Origin: Helicoverpa zea
Taxonomy: Eukaryota; Arthropoda; Insecta; Lepidoptera; Noctuidae
Length of the DNA: 64,000 nucleotides
Direction of reading: 5' to 3'
Assembly: GCF_022581195.2 (NCBI RefSeq)
Contig: NC_061470.1
Location: 1,984,001 to 2,048,000 of the forward strand
In this document: positions 1 through 11,542 of the stretch, piece after piece
How the letters are laid out: the number at the start of each line of letters is the position of its first letter
Numbering within the stretch: position 1 is the stretch's first letter
The notes under the pieces: model-generated
Database searches by the model: none
What the model saw: only the letters and a program-made list of their open reading frames with translations
Told to the model about the DNA's origin: nothing
Position numbers and translations under genes: made by a program

Positions 1-53
1 TGAGCGACTGCTTATCAGATCTCCACAACTCAGATATCCGGGAAACTCAACCA
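1..53 (-). repeat. SINE-like repeat, fragment at window edge
   Basis: This is the end of the same interspersed repeat seen at 2054, 11985, 23084, 24601 and 25244. It has the segment reading GCGACTG, then ATCAGAT, CTC and AACTCA, then CCGGG, in the orientation of the 2054 copy. It is cut by the window edge. Confidence 0.6.
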
Positions 54-194
54 TGCGATCTAGGTGGTTGCTGAACCTTATTAATTTATTTATTTCTTTA
101 TTTCAGGCAACTAGGGCCCATAAAAAATACAAATACATATATATCATTCATAACAATACTTATAAACTAATACATAAAATTATCCATATCAATA

Positions 195-1165
195 TATATG
201 TTATGGACCAAGTGATAAATTGGGCAGTATACATAATGCCCGGTCATTATGAATAATGCCCAATATGAGGGTGCAATTTGATAATAATTATTCAAACAAT
301 CAAATTGACCGGGCACTATACATATTGCCCGTGACCTTTTGGGCAAAGTAATACAAACATATTTAATTTCATTTTTTTTATTGTTATTGACATTTAACTT
401 AAAATAAACTAAATATAACACATCCCATATCAATTGACAGAGCATAGAAGTACCTAAGCATGCAACATGCAGCAAGCATGGCTTCTGTCACGGCTCCGGC
501 GCTACGGGGCTCCGGCGGTCCCATGCGAGCTTATCGTCGCAGATGGTTTTCACGCTCACCACCGCAGCTTCGGCTTGCTGGCCGGCCCTGCCGGCCAGCC
601 TCAGCCGCGGCGGCGAGCGCTTCAACTACCTGCGCCTCAGCTCGCAGGCCGCCTCGCCCCTCCGTGCCTACACGGTTTTGAATTGCACTCTAGGGGTAGG
701 GTAGACAAGACTACGTGGAGTCGGTTTTGCAGCGATTCGTTTTCGTCACTAAGTTCAGTTTTTAATACAATGTTTTGAATCCAAATTAAATTGAATCAAG
801 AAAAACGAGGCCGAGTTAGTAAATTAGATGACAATTGTCCAATTAATAATTTTATGGCTAGACTTATAATTTCCCATTAAAATAGAACATATAATTTAAA
901 ATAATAATCATAAAATATGTAGCAAGTAACAGGATTTATTTATTAGAACAACTGCCACCCTCGCACCGCATAAAATATAGCTTTATTATCAAATTGCCCA
1001 ACTATCATGTCGCAATATAATAATGCCCGAACAATGTGATAAATAATGAAGTTAAGATAGTTATTAATCACTTGGCCCGATAAAGCTAGACATTATTCAT
1101 AATGCTCGGGCATTATAAATAATGCCCGAATTAATCACATGGTCCATAACATATACAATACTATA
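195..1165. mobile_element. Inverted-repeat element rich in ATAATGCCCG motifs
   Basis: The outer parts are inverted copies of each other. TTATGGACCAAGTGATAA near 203 pairs with TTAATCACATGGTCCATAA near 1132. The motif ATAATGCCCG and its complement recur at both ends. Inner inverted stretches (GGGTGCAATTTGATAATAA near 270; its complement near 965-1000) support a foldback DNA element about 1 kb long. It encloses an abrupt GC-rich block at about 470-704. No transposase is recognised. Confidence 0.55.
543..704 (+). other. GC-rich open frame of 53 codons inside the foldback element; identity unknown
   Basis: The open frame starts with ATG at 543, directly after a CAG, and stops with TAG at 702. 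It lies in a 230-bp GC-rich block inside an otherwise AT-rich element. Third positions are strongly G/C, as in genuine exons of this window, and the translation looks protein-like (it contains the string GERFNYLRLSSQ). I recognise no family. The reverse strand also has an open frame, so strand and coding status are uncertain. It could be a captured host exon, part of an element gene, or a chance GC island. Confidence 0.25.
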
Positions 1166-1469
1166 TCCTATAAAAAACTTAAACATACTATAAATATATA
1201 ACAAATATTCTTAAAACTAATGCACACGATGTGACGGCGTCGTGTTTACCCGTGCGGCTGTTACTTTGCCACGAATTCGTTTCCAATGGGACTAACATAC
1301 GATGTTTATCAAAATTTTTGATACTCCAAATAATGTTGTCTAAGATGATCCCATTTTAAATTTGATTAAAAACTTCTCTTAATTCAGCCTTTTCACTCAT
1401 TTATACACAAACTTTCAATACAGAAAGAATCTACGACACTTCTTTATGAATTTTCATGTTTTCTTGCAG

Positions 1470-4400
1470 CTGACCTTTGCATATCGCGGCTGGGCGTGAG
1501 TCCCAAGTGCATCCACATAATTAAGATAGACGAGACCATTCGCATTGACGGCGTCGAAGTCACAGCTGTCGAGGCTAATCAGTAAGTCTTATATTATAGC
1601 TTCGATAACTCAAAACTTAACAACCCATAAGGCTTTGTAATAAGAGCCTTTTGTATACCAGTCTAATAATTCTAAGATTTTTAAACGGAATCTTTCGAAA
1701 ACTTAAAACTTAATCCGTAAGGCTTTTTGTAATAATAAGAGCTACTTATCTACCATTTACCAGTCTAAAACTTTTAGATTGAAATACTAAATCATTTGAA
1801 ATTACGCGTTCTGTTTATACAAGAGAAATCAAATCCTTTCGATTCTGTTGAATTTCTTCAAAATGATCTTTTTGTCGATTTCCGACTTATGGACCCACCT
1901 GACAGAATCAAATCAAATATTTACTTGCTATGTATTTGCAATCGACCCCGGCGATAAATCGGTATCTATCTAATCTGTCAAAAGGTATATTTGTGATTCT
2001 TCGAAATTCGACCAACTCGACACACTCAAGTGTGAGAGGTTTCATATCATCCTCCGAGCCTTTTTCCCAAATATGTTGGGGTCGGCTTCCAGTCTAACCG
2101 GATTCAGCTGAGTACCAGTGCTTTACAAGAAGCGACTGCCTATCTGACCTCCTCAACTCAGTTACCCGGGCAACCCAATACCCCTTGGTTAAACTGGTGT
2201 CAGACTTACTGGCTTCTGACTACCCATAACGACTGGTTTCATATGACTTCATTGAAATTATTCTAAGCATAGAACTCTTCGCAGCTGTCGATTCTGACAG
2301 GTTTGCCATAAAACACTGCTTTTTCCCTGTAGTTGTCCCGGCGCGATAATGCTGGTGTTCACGCTACCCAACGGCAAGACGTTGCTACACACGGGCGACT
2401 TCCGAGCTTCGCCCATCATGGAGTCCTACCCAGTCTTCTGGAACAAATACATACACACCATCTATTTGGATACCACGTGAGTTTACTAGGGAAGAATTTT
2501 TCTTTTTAACCTCGCACACTAGTCTATAGGTATTTTTCAACAACGCATCTCCTTTCTGCTGCGCTGGCAGAATTTTCTTTAGAAATTAGCAGAACCTTTG
2601 TACACGTTTGAATTGAATTTTTTACAGTGCACATAAATTATAAAATATTTAAATAATATAATAAACTAGCTTCCGCCCGCTTGGTGTGTTGGTAAAAAGT
2701 ATCATAAGTTCATTCTAGTACCACTAAGAATATGTGTACACAAAGTTTCATGAAAGCGTAGCAAAGAAACGGACTTTCGCATTTAGAATATAAGTAGTTT
2801 AAAAAATTGAGATGAAAAAGATTTATATCCAATACCAGATACCAGAGTCCTGAGGGACCGCAGCCATTCTCGATAAAGGATCTACAAGCACTGATGTGTG
2901 GCTTAAATGGGCTATCTAACGCTCCAATTAATTTTTGATGTTTGTCGAATAGTTTTTGAAATTATTTTTTTCTTGATTCACCTTTATACTACAAGTAAAG
3001 ATTTACCAGAGAATTAAACTCAAGCAGTAGTTGTTCTACATTACATTCAACTGTGAATTCATTATTTTCTCGCTAGATATTGCAACCCTCGCTACGACTT
3101 CCCCACACAAGAGCAGAGTCTCGAGATGGCACTGTATATATTGCGGCAGAAGAAAGTGGCGCTAGAGAAGGTCGGCAAGAAGTTCTCCTCGGTACTCATC
3201 GTGTGCGGGACTTATACTATTGGTGAGTCAGCTCTGATCATCATCTGGTTTTTTTCAGAATAATGTTGCAAGTTGTTTCCTACAGATTACCTGAGGTCTG
3301 ACTCTCTCTCCATACAAGATAAAAAAATATGTAAAATTCTAACTTTGTTCATTTTACCATCGGTTTTCGTAGTGATTTTTTCGTTTTCAGTGTCAAAAAT
3401 CAAAATTTTAATTTTTCGCACGAACTTTCCCGATGATCGCTTCCGGCCAGTTCCGGCGTTTATTTTGAGACTTTGGGCCGTATTACATCGGCGGTTTGCC
3501 CGTGGGAGTCCGATTCCCGCGGTGAGAGTACCGCCTGTGTAGTGTTATCCTAAATGTTGATAATATTCTCAACTTCCCCAGGCAAGGAGAAGTTCTTCCT
3601 GGGCATGTCGCGGCGCGTGGGCTGCTCGGTGTGGGCGTGCCCGGAGAAGGACCGCGTGCTGCAGGCCGTGGAGGGCCGCAGCTTCAGCCACGCGCCGCCG
3701 CACTCCTGCCAGCTGCACGTCGTGCCCATGCGGGACCTCACGCACGAGGTACTGCAGCACAGCATAGCGCAGCATAGCATAGCATATAGCTCGTATTGGA
3801 CGAGAGCTTCTGGCCGCAGGAGGGGGTGCCCCGTCGCTTCCGCGGACAAGTAACATACGACCGCACAGTGACGTAGTGCTAAGTCTTAAGTAGCTAAAGT
3901 GTTATAACATAGCTTTAAGTTATAACTACTAACAAGATTTTGTTTATAATATATCGCACCCCCGATGCGACTCTGTCACTTGTGCAAAAATGTTATGTTA
4001 TGTAGTTTTTCACTAAAAGCACTTTGACACCTACTACAACAATGAGATGAACACTATACGAATTGTTCATCTCATGTATAATACAATAATATATGAGATG
4101 ATCTATAACGACAACTTTTGCGTTCTACAAATGTAATTTTGTGGCACCAAGTAAAGGGGTGCTTTAGGATTTCTAATATTATTTGACATTTACCTCATTT
4201 TTGTATTTTTTTGCAAAACTGACAGTGACCAGGGGTGCAATATGTATGTTATTTTAAGATATATATATAGGCAAAAGTTGCCTGAAAATAAAGGTCTAAT
4301 AACATACCACAGGTACAAATGTATAATATATTACAGATATTCTTATATATTGGTACAGAAGCTGCGCAGTTACCTGGACAGCCTGAAGGGAGCGTTCAGC

Positions 4401-7400
4401 GAGATCGTGGCGTTCAAGCCGAGCGGCTGGGAGAACGGCAAGTCCACTAGCGTCGAGCGGGACATGGTCACCATACATGGTAATATCATAAACATATATT
4501 TAGCATTCGCACATAGTTTTCATATTTATCGAAAAAAACTGAATGAGAAGAAAAATATCGCTTAAACAGAAAGGGAAAATGACATGTGAAAATGTGAACA
4601 AATAAAGGATTTTTGGGTAAATAAGGCGCGCAATACACGGACCGCTTGGAGCGTCACGGAGAGCTTGGTATGTGCGTCCATAGAACTCTGCAGTTCACTG
4701 TGCAGTCCACAGCTTGAAGCTGTAGCGTTTGACTGCTTCTAGCTGTCCTTTGTATTGCCAACCTAAACTTATTTTTTACTTATTTCAAACTTCTGAAACA
4801 CGTAAAAAAGAAAAAATATTATTTGCTAATTATTTAATTTGTTAGAATTTGTATACCTACTCATATTCTGTGCAAATAAATGTTTCTTCTATCTTCTTTC
4901 TTTCAAAAAAATACAACTTATAAATAGACGTCAATAGTAAAAGTACTCCAATAAACAGCTATGAAACCACACTAAAATGTACTCTATTTCCCACATCATA
5001 AGTGTTATTTTCCCTTAAATTCCCAGGTATTCCATACAGCGAGCACTCGAGTTTCTCGGAGCTGATCCGGTTCGTGAAGTTCCTGAAGCCCAAGCAGGTC
5101 GTGCCCACCGTCGACATCTCCGGCGGAGTACGGGCTGTGCAGGTCAGATATCCTATATATAAGCTATTTTTAAGAACCAGAAGCAGGTTTATTTAACAAG
5201 GAAATAACAAGAAATAGTTTTAACATGAAAATCAACTACGATTGAACAAAAGTATTCAAAAGCGCGGCAAAATCGTATCACCGTCAAACTATAACACGTC
5301 TTGTCACAATGACGTTCGAAAATGGAATCCTCCAAGCAGAGATACACGACTGAATGGTGGGGTGTCGATGGTCGCTCGTCTCTGCTGCCCTTTATGTAAC
5401 CACTGGCAGCTAACACGGCCTCTCCTGACACCCTGACGTCCTCGGCAGGATCTGGCTGAGCCTGGTTGTGTCTCGGAACACCTGCACATTCAATAAGCGA
5501 GTTGGACCTGGCTCAATTTCGTCATAATTGAATCTCGATTGGTTAACGTGGTCGTCATCGTTTTTCTAGACACATGAAACTTTCAGAATAAACATTATTC
5601 GAGGTATTACAAACCTCAAACAAAGAACTAATTCATTTAAACAATGAAAAATAAATAACATCAACTTTAAATCAAATAACAGGTACAAAATTAATAACAG
5701 AACACTGGTATACCACCCAGCGACTCGAAAATAAATAACATCAACTTTAAATCAAATAATTGATTCAAAATAAATAACAAAACACCTGTATACCACCCAG
5801 CGACTCGAAAATTAATAACATCAACTTTAAATCAAATAATTGGTTCAAAATAAATAACAAAACACCTGTATACCACCCAGCGACTCGAAAATAAATAACA
5901 AAACACTGGTATACCACCCAGTGACTCGAAAATAAATAACATCAACTTTAAATCAAATAATTGGTTCAAAATAAATAACAAAACACTGGTATACCACCCA
6001 GTGACTCGCCGACATAAGCTCAAAAGTTTGTATATCGCATAAGATTTCCGCACTGTAGGCATAGGCTCCAAAAGTTTGCATACCTCCCAGTGACTCGCCG
6101 GCATAGGCTCAAAAGTTTGCATACCGCGCAAGGTTTCCGCACCGTAGGCATAGGCTCCAAAGTTTGCATACCTCCCAGTGACTCGCCGGCATAGGCTCAA
6201 AAGTTTGCATACCGCGCAAGGTTTCCGCACCGTAGGCATAGGCTCCAAAGTTTGCATACCTCCCAGTGACTCGCCGGCATAGGCTCAAAAGTTTGCATAC
6301 CGCGCAAGGTTTCCGCACCGTAGGCATAGGCTCCAAAGTTTGCATACCTCCCAGTGACTCGCCGGCATAGGCTCAAAAGTTTGCATACCGCGAAAGGTTT
6401 CCGCACCGTAGGCATAGGCTCCAAAGTTTGCATACCTCCCAGTGACTCGCCGGCATAGGCTCAAAAGTTTGCATACCGCGCAAGGTTTCCGCACCGTAGG
6501 CATAGGCTCCAAAAGTTTGCATACCTCCCAGTGACTCGCCGGCATAGGCTCAAAAGTTTGCATACCGCGCAAGGTTTCCGCACCGTAGGCATAGGCTCCA
6601 AAGTTTGCATACCTCCCAGTGACTCATACACGTACACACATACAACATATAAAGAAATCATGTAAATTATTCAATATCAATCATGTAATTTTTAACTTGG
6701 TACCGTGTATAAGGCTTCCACACTGTAGGCATAGGCTCCAAAGTTTGCATACCTCCCAGTGTTTACTCATACACGTACACACATACAACATATAAAGAAA
6801 TCATGTAAATTATTCAATATCAATCATGTTATTATTAACTTGGTACCGTGTATAAGGCTGAAGCATATATCATATAAGAAAAATGTAAGAAGGAATAGAA
6901 TTCACTTTTACTTGTTAGTTATACCGTGGGCGCAAGCGTGCACTCAAGCGCCCCCGGGCAAAGGTCTATAGAAAAATGTTATTAAGAACAAATACTTCAG
7001 ACTTTACACGAATATAGATAAAATTCAGTGCATCATGAATGACAGAATCAGTGAAACAACGTGATATATAATCCAACATGGATTATTGCAACAATACCAC
7101 CTCAATCAGTGGCCCAACACATCAGCACCACTAGCGTGCTCTCAACTTTCAATAAGGCTGAGCAGACCACAGCGTCCACTCGACTCGGCAGCAACTCCAC
7201 CACCAGAGTCGTCTTCTTTCAATTCCACATTGACGTCATCATGGCAAGCTACGACAGCAATCTGCCAGCAGCACCGGCACAGCAACCCTCGTGCCGCGAC
7301 CAGCAGCACCAGCTCAGCAGCGCTCGTGCCGCGACCAGCAGCACCAGCTCAGCAGCGCTCGTGCCGCGACCAGCAGCACCAGCTCAGCAGCGCTCGTGCC

Positions 7401-10400
7401 GCGACCAGCAGCACCAGCTCAGCAGCGCTCGTGCCGCGACCAGCAGCACCAGCTCAGCAGCGCTCGTGCCGCGACCAGCAGCACCAGCTCAGCAGCGCTC
7501 GTGCCGCGACCAGCAGCACCAGCTCAGCAGCGCTCGTGCCGCGACCAGCAGCACCAGCTCAGCAGCGCTCGTGCCGCGACCAGCAGCACCAGCTCAGCAG
7601 CGCTCGTGCCGCGACCAGCAGCACCAGCTCAGCAGCGCTCGTGCCGCGACCAGCAGCACCAGCTCAGCAGCGCTCGTTCCGCGACCAGCAGCACCAGCTC
7701 AGCAGCGCTCGTGCCGCGACCAGCAGCACCAGCTCAGCAGCGCTCGTGCCGCGACCAGCAGCACCAGCTCAGCAGCGCTCGTGCCGCGACCAGCAGCACC
7801 AGCTCAGCAGCGCTCGTGCCGCGACCAGCAGCGCTCGTGCTACTACCAGCAGCACCCACACAGCGGCGCTGATGCTAAGACCAGCCGCACCGGTACAACA
7901 GCGCCGGTTTGCTGCGACACCGCCGTTACATATTTTCGTGTACAACTCTGTGAACAAGCACTCACGACATACATTTTGCTCGGCCACTTCTGACCTTCAA
8001 AATCTGGAAAGCTTTTCGCTTTTAAAGAAATAAATTCGAGGCATAACCTTGACAAACAAACTCAGCTTTGGAAAACTATGTCTCAGAAAAAGCATCAGCA
8101 CTAATCATGTGTCAGCAACACTCAAAACACAACCATCATTACGTTTTGGTAAATTACGTGTACTTGTAGTAATAAGTTAACTTCATTTCATCTTTTACTA
8201 CACAATATACTCATGAGTGACAATACCAATGACTGGTACATTAGAACACATTTTTCCTCTTAATAGAGCTAAGAGCATAATAACTTCCAAATTGGGAATC
8301 AAAAAGCCATATGAAAAATAGAACAGATCACCTGACCTCAATGCATGATATACCAGGTCTACCATACACTGGCTATCATTACTGGAGTATGCCAAACGAG
8401 ATACTGGCAGTTGGCACCCTATACAGCATGCAAAGCTCGTGCAGCAGCACAGCACCCGAGGCGCTTGAAGTGTCACAGCACTTGTAGTATGTCAATTGGC
8501 ACAAAACCTGCAGCGCTTACACCATCACCTTGCATAGTTCTCACAATAGTGATCTCATAGTGTTTTCTGGCTTAGGCTTATCCTCAATACCTGTAGTCAA
8601 AAGACAAGCAAGCAAGCATCTGGCTAAAGCAAACAAACATTCAATCGAAAGACTCTCATGCATTGTCATGTTACAGATTTGAACTTTAGTTGACATCACC
8701 AATTAATGCACCCAAATTACATAATCAGTAAAAATAAATAATAACCAAGGTCGGTAAACAGACTTTCAATTTATAAAATGCAAATTACGCCATTGCCTTC
8801 CATTGGGATCTTAGATATTGGTTGTATCCCTTTCTTGAGCTCTACAGGCCTTCGAAGGCCACAACTACAGCGGAATAACACCAACTGTACCACAGAGTTT
8901 ACACAAGTCTCTTTTCAGTCACCTCAATGCCATCAGACTGGCCAATGGGTCTTTTCCAGGTCACCCTGATATCCATCATAGATACTGCACAACTCAATAG
9001 AATCAAAAGTAGAAACAGATAAATAATTCAAACTAACAAATCTAGAGGCTGATGCACAATATGAACTATTCCACTTTGGTGTAAACAAATTGAGTAAGTC
9101 AATATCAAAACAGTGTGCAGTTATATCTCAACAGCTGTAAACTTTTATATTTCTGTGTACTTGTTGAAACTCTTAAGCAGAAAGATTAGAAATAAACATT
9201 ACTGAGCTCATTAACATAATAAGCCTGTTAGTTATTCAATTTCATGAGACAAAAACATTTCAAATGCAAACAAAAGATGCACATTATTATTTCAGCTTGT
9301 ATAACACTTTGTTCAAGCTTTAAAACATTTATCTAAGTTTTGTATTAAAAATCAACCCGTTGGTCATTAGCGGTGGCACCTGAGAATCTAACTCAAGTTC
9401 TCATACACTTTCAGTATGTTTTTAACCAATAAGCCACCAAGATGGATTATAAGTCATGTATGACCTAAAGGCTAAATAAAACTGGATTTATCTCACCATT
9501 TACATACAAGTACATTACAGGATACCTCTCATAATATCTCGAGCATAGTGGGAGCAGGCCATGTTGTTCACAGACACCAGAGCAACAAATAAGCAGAAAC
9601 TCATTCCACCCGAAGCACACAACAGTCCCAACAGCATCAGTGTACCAAACTCAAGCAATAGACATTGCTTGCGCTATAAATCGGAAGCATCATAACTTCT
9701 CGACTTATACACATGAAAACAAAATCAACAATCGTTAATTCGGTTATAACACAAACATTTTGATTAATAATTTATCATGTGACTTTGTTCAATCAATTTT
9801 GTTTACCAATAAGTTACCAGACCTGTTATTTCCATAAAAATAAATTAAACCAATGTTCCTTTGAGATTTTTCCAATAATAGAATTTATGCAGTCCACATT
9901 AATGCTATCCTCCATCAATGTATTCTTCCAGTTATTTGGGCATTGATGTCATTTAACTTTTCAGAATACGATAGACCTTCCGTATTATTTTTGTTCCACA
10001 ACAAGTAAACCAACCAACATATTTATTGGTACCACTTACGCTGCCTGCATAGCATCTTGAATATACCAATCTATGCAGCGCACTGCAATCCATTACAAAA
10101 TTAAAATAGAACAGCAAAAACTTTGGTCGGCGGGTTTCCTTACACCGCGTCGTACTTAGTAAAAGTGCCAATGAATCTAAACTGAAATCAAAAACTTTAT
10201 AGTGGGAGTGAGACTATCCCACTTCTGATTTTAAGAACCAGAAGCAGGTTTATTTAACAAGGAAATAACAAGAAATAGTTTTAACATGAAAATCAACTAC
10301 GATTGAACAAAAGTATTCAAAAGCGCGGCAAAATCGTATCACCGTCAAACTATAACACGTCTTGTCACAATGACGTTCGAAAATGGAATCCTCCAAGCAG

Positions 10401-11494
10401 AGATACACGACTGAATGGTGGGGTGTCGATGGTCGCTCGTCTCTGCTGCCCTTTATGTAACCACTGGCAGCTAACACTATATTATCTATACTTATATATC
10501 ACTATCGCTACATAGTATAAAACAAAGTCGCTTGCTCTGTTCCGTTGTCCCTACATCCCCATGTAAGCTTAAATCTTCAAAACTGCGCATCCGATTTACA
10601 TGCCGTTTTTTTTTAATAAGATTAATGTTTGTTATATGAACTGTTATCCCGTGCGAAGCCGGGGCGGGTCTCTGGTATACTAATATATAAGACGAAGGAT
10701 TTGATTGTTAGTTTCTTCAAAGGAATGGGCTCAGAACTACTGGGGCCCGATTCTCCTAAGTTAATAATGTCAAAATCGAATAGAAATCGAATCGCAATAC
10801 GATCGCAATAGCAGTTTTAACCATATCAGGCATTCTGCTACTAATAAAAGACCAATCGTATTCGATTGACATTTGATTGGTGTGCGATTGGTCTGCTATT
10901 TTGGTGATTTTGGTCAATACGGTAGTTTGCTGTACAATTATTTTGCAATCGTAAATCATTTGCAGACAAAATGATTCATTATTGAATGACAGAAAAGGAT
11001 AAAAACGTTTATTTCAAAGAAAAAATTGCGGAATGCCACATACGTTTCAATCGTAATTGAGTCGGGATTGGATATCAGTCGAATCGAGTCGAACGTGAAT
11101 CGTATGTTGTTTAAGTAAAATTAGGAGAATCGGGCCCCTGAACCGATTTGAATCATTCTTTCACTGTTACGAAGCTACATAGTCCGCGCTGAACAAGAGC
11201 TATGTTTTATCCGGGTACAGGAAGAAGTTTCCCCGGGGCGTGAGTGTAACCGCGTGGAACAGCTAGTATGTATTGTATAAGCAAAAGCAAACAAAGAAAA
11301 ACCATTTATTCAAATAGGTCTTCAGTTCCTTCTCTTTGTAATCTATATTGCTTTGCTTGAATAATAATCATAATTTGTTCTCACAGAAATACTTCCCGTG
11401 CCCGCTGGTGCACAAAGAAGAGATTCAGTGCCAGAGCAAGGTGACGGACTTCTTCAGCATACAGAACCAACAGCAGGTCCCGGCCGTCACCTGA
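1470..11494 (+). CDS. DCLRE1A: DNA cross-link repair exonuclease SNM1A (DCLRE1A/Pso2 family), 3' portion
   Basis: Metallo-beta-lactamase/beta-CASP 5'-exonuclease that in this family processes interstrand DNA cross-links in the nucleus. Coding exons with GT-AG borders and consistent phase: 1470-1581, 2333-2476, 3077-3222, 3582-3748, 4359-4479, 5027-5142 and 11387-11494 (TGA 11492-11494). Visible motifs in order: NHCPGA (His split by the first intron), HTGDFR, the LDTTY acid, [20 protein letters not shown] (motif B His) and VVPTV (motif C Val, the DNA-type residue of the family). The HxHxDH motif must lie in exons before the window. The C-terminus carries QSKVTDFF, which fits the PCNA-binding PIP consensus. 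The last coding intron (6.2 kb) contains an LTR element. Family membership is clear; orthology to SNM1A rather than SNM1B rests on overall similarity to the SNM1A C-terminal domain. Confidence 0.92.
2054..2240 (-). repeat. SINE-like interspersed repeat
   Basis: The family consensus contains GGGGTCGGCTTCCAGTCTAA, a block around GCACTGGTACTCAGCTGAAT, and GGTTGCCCGGGTAA. It is present about ten times in the window in both orientations, commonly ending in a GATGATGAT-type tail. This copy lies in an SNM1A intron, opposite to the copies at 23084, 24601 and 25244. I do not assign a family name. Confidence 0.75.
5168..5415 (-). repeat. 3' LTR of the non-autonomous element
   Basis: The left copy of the 248-bp LTR; in element orientation this is the 3' LTR. 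The flanking host CTAT occupies 5164-5167, only 22 bp beyond the SNM1A exon 6 donor, so the insertion sits just inside the intron. Confidence 0.88.
5640..6000. repeat. Degenerate tandem repeat inside the LTR element
   Basis: Units contain AACACTGGTATACCACCCAG, then ACTCGAAAAT and AAATAACATCAACTTTAAAT. They recur four times with variable length because parts of the unit are skipped. The last unit grades into the 88-bp array through the shared words CCACCCAGTGACTCG and CCTCCCAGTGACTCG. Confidence 0.8.
5998..6860. repeat. 88-bp tandem array inside the LTR element
   Basis: The word CCCAGTGACTCGCCGGCATA recurs at an 88-bp step from 6086 to 6527, with a degenerate first unit at about 5998 and a truncated last unit at 6615. 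Internal units are almost identical. A further 100-bp segment containing ACACGTACACACATACAACA is duplicated at about 6624 and 6770. Because 88 is not a multiple of three, the open frames on the minus strand simply cycle through three translations; I do not regard them as genes. Confidence 0.92.
7286..7860. repeat. 35-bp GC-rich minisatellite, about 15 units
   Basis: The unit begins CGCTCGTGCCGCGACCAGCA and is 35 bp long. Units start at 7286 + 35n up to 7811, then decay. Only sporadic changes are visible: the first unit, and a T at about 7678 in unit 12. The unit lacks stop codons in the plus frames, so all three stay open across the array. This produces a 310-codon frame (7061-7993) and a 315-codon frame (7086-8033) that repeat the same 35-residue peptide. 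Coding is not supported by anything outside the repeat. Confidence 0.95.
8060..10228. other. Remaining interior of the LTR element, no gene seen
   Basis: This is AT-rich sequence between the minisatellite and the 5' LTR. Open frames are short (up to 92 codons) and resemble no gag or pol protein. The 32 bp next to the LTR contain a small inverted repeat, AGTGGGA to TCCCACT, overlapping the putative primer-binding site; it could be a leader structure. Confidence 0.6.
10229..10476 (-). repeat. 5' LTR of the non-autonomous element
   Basis: The right copy of the 248-bp LTR, identical by eye to 5168-5415. The CTAT target duplicate lies at 10477-10480. In element orientation this copy would drive transcription leftward through the interior. 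Confidence 0.88.
10742..11138. mobile_element. MITE with GGGGCCCGATTCTCCTAA termini
   Basis: An element of about 400 bp with inverted ends GGGGCCCGATTCTCCTAA (left) and TTAGGAGAATCGGGCCCC (right). It is flanked by CTG on both sides. It interrupts another interspersed repeat, whose halves (GAACTACTG left; CTGAACCGATTTGAA right) rejoin when the MITE is removed. A nearly identical copy lies at 29109-29505, and diverged relatives at about 29022 and 38236-38755. Confidence 0.85.
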
Positions 11495-11542
11495 ACCTTA
11501 GGTGAGCACCATATAATCATCTGCCTAGCCTTTATACTGTCC

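Larger units (their letters stand above)
5168..10476 (-). mobile_element. Non-autonomous LTR retrotransposon (LARD/TRIM-like) with identical LTRs
   Basis: Two LTRs (5168-5415 and 10229-10476), identical by eye over 248 bp, flank 4.8 kb and are bordered by the 4-bp duplication CTAT (5164-5167; 10477-10480). Read on the minus strand, the LTR starts TGTTAGC and ends CTTAAAA. It contains CATAAAGG (TATA-like), TCAGTCG (insect initiator-like) and AAATAAA about 20 nt from its end. Directly inside the 5' LTR is TCAGAAGTGGGAT, which matches the complement of tRNA-Leu 3' sequence as I remember it, offset about five bases from the CCA end. AGGAGAGG near the other LTR is a weak polypurine tract. No gag, protease, RT, RNase H or integrase is recognisable. 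The interior is instead dominated by tandem arrays at 5640-6660 and 7286-7860. It needs proteins from another element; the identical LTRs imply recent insertion. Confidence 0.85.

Noticed and set aside
1..1469. Upstream SNM1A exon with the HxHxDH motif
   Set aside because: I searched all three plus frames for the HFHxDH-type stretch and found none. The frame with FHAHH near 550 lacks the surrounding conserved residues.
3554..3856. Three overlapping 95-99-codon frames
   Set aside because: They are read-through or antisense shadows of SNM1A exon 4 (3582-3748).
5832..6661. Overlapping minus-strand frames with a repeated [12 protein letters not shown] peptide
   Set aside because: They are translations of the 88-bp array in cycling frames; no start context or unique domain is present.
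7286..7860. CRISPR-like direct repeats
   Set aside because: The units are contiguous without spacers, and the genome is eukaryotic. The same applies to the 88-bp array.
7061..8033. Open frames of 310 and 315 codons on the plus strand
   Set aside because: They are produced by a 35-bp repeat that lacks stops in every plus frame. The unique ends show no domain, and the array lies inside a retroelement oriented the other way.
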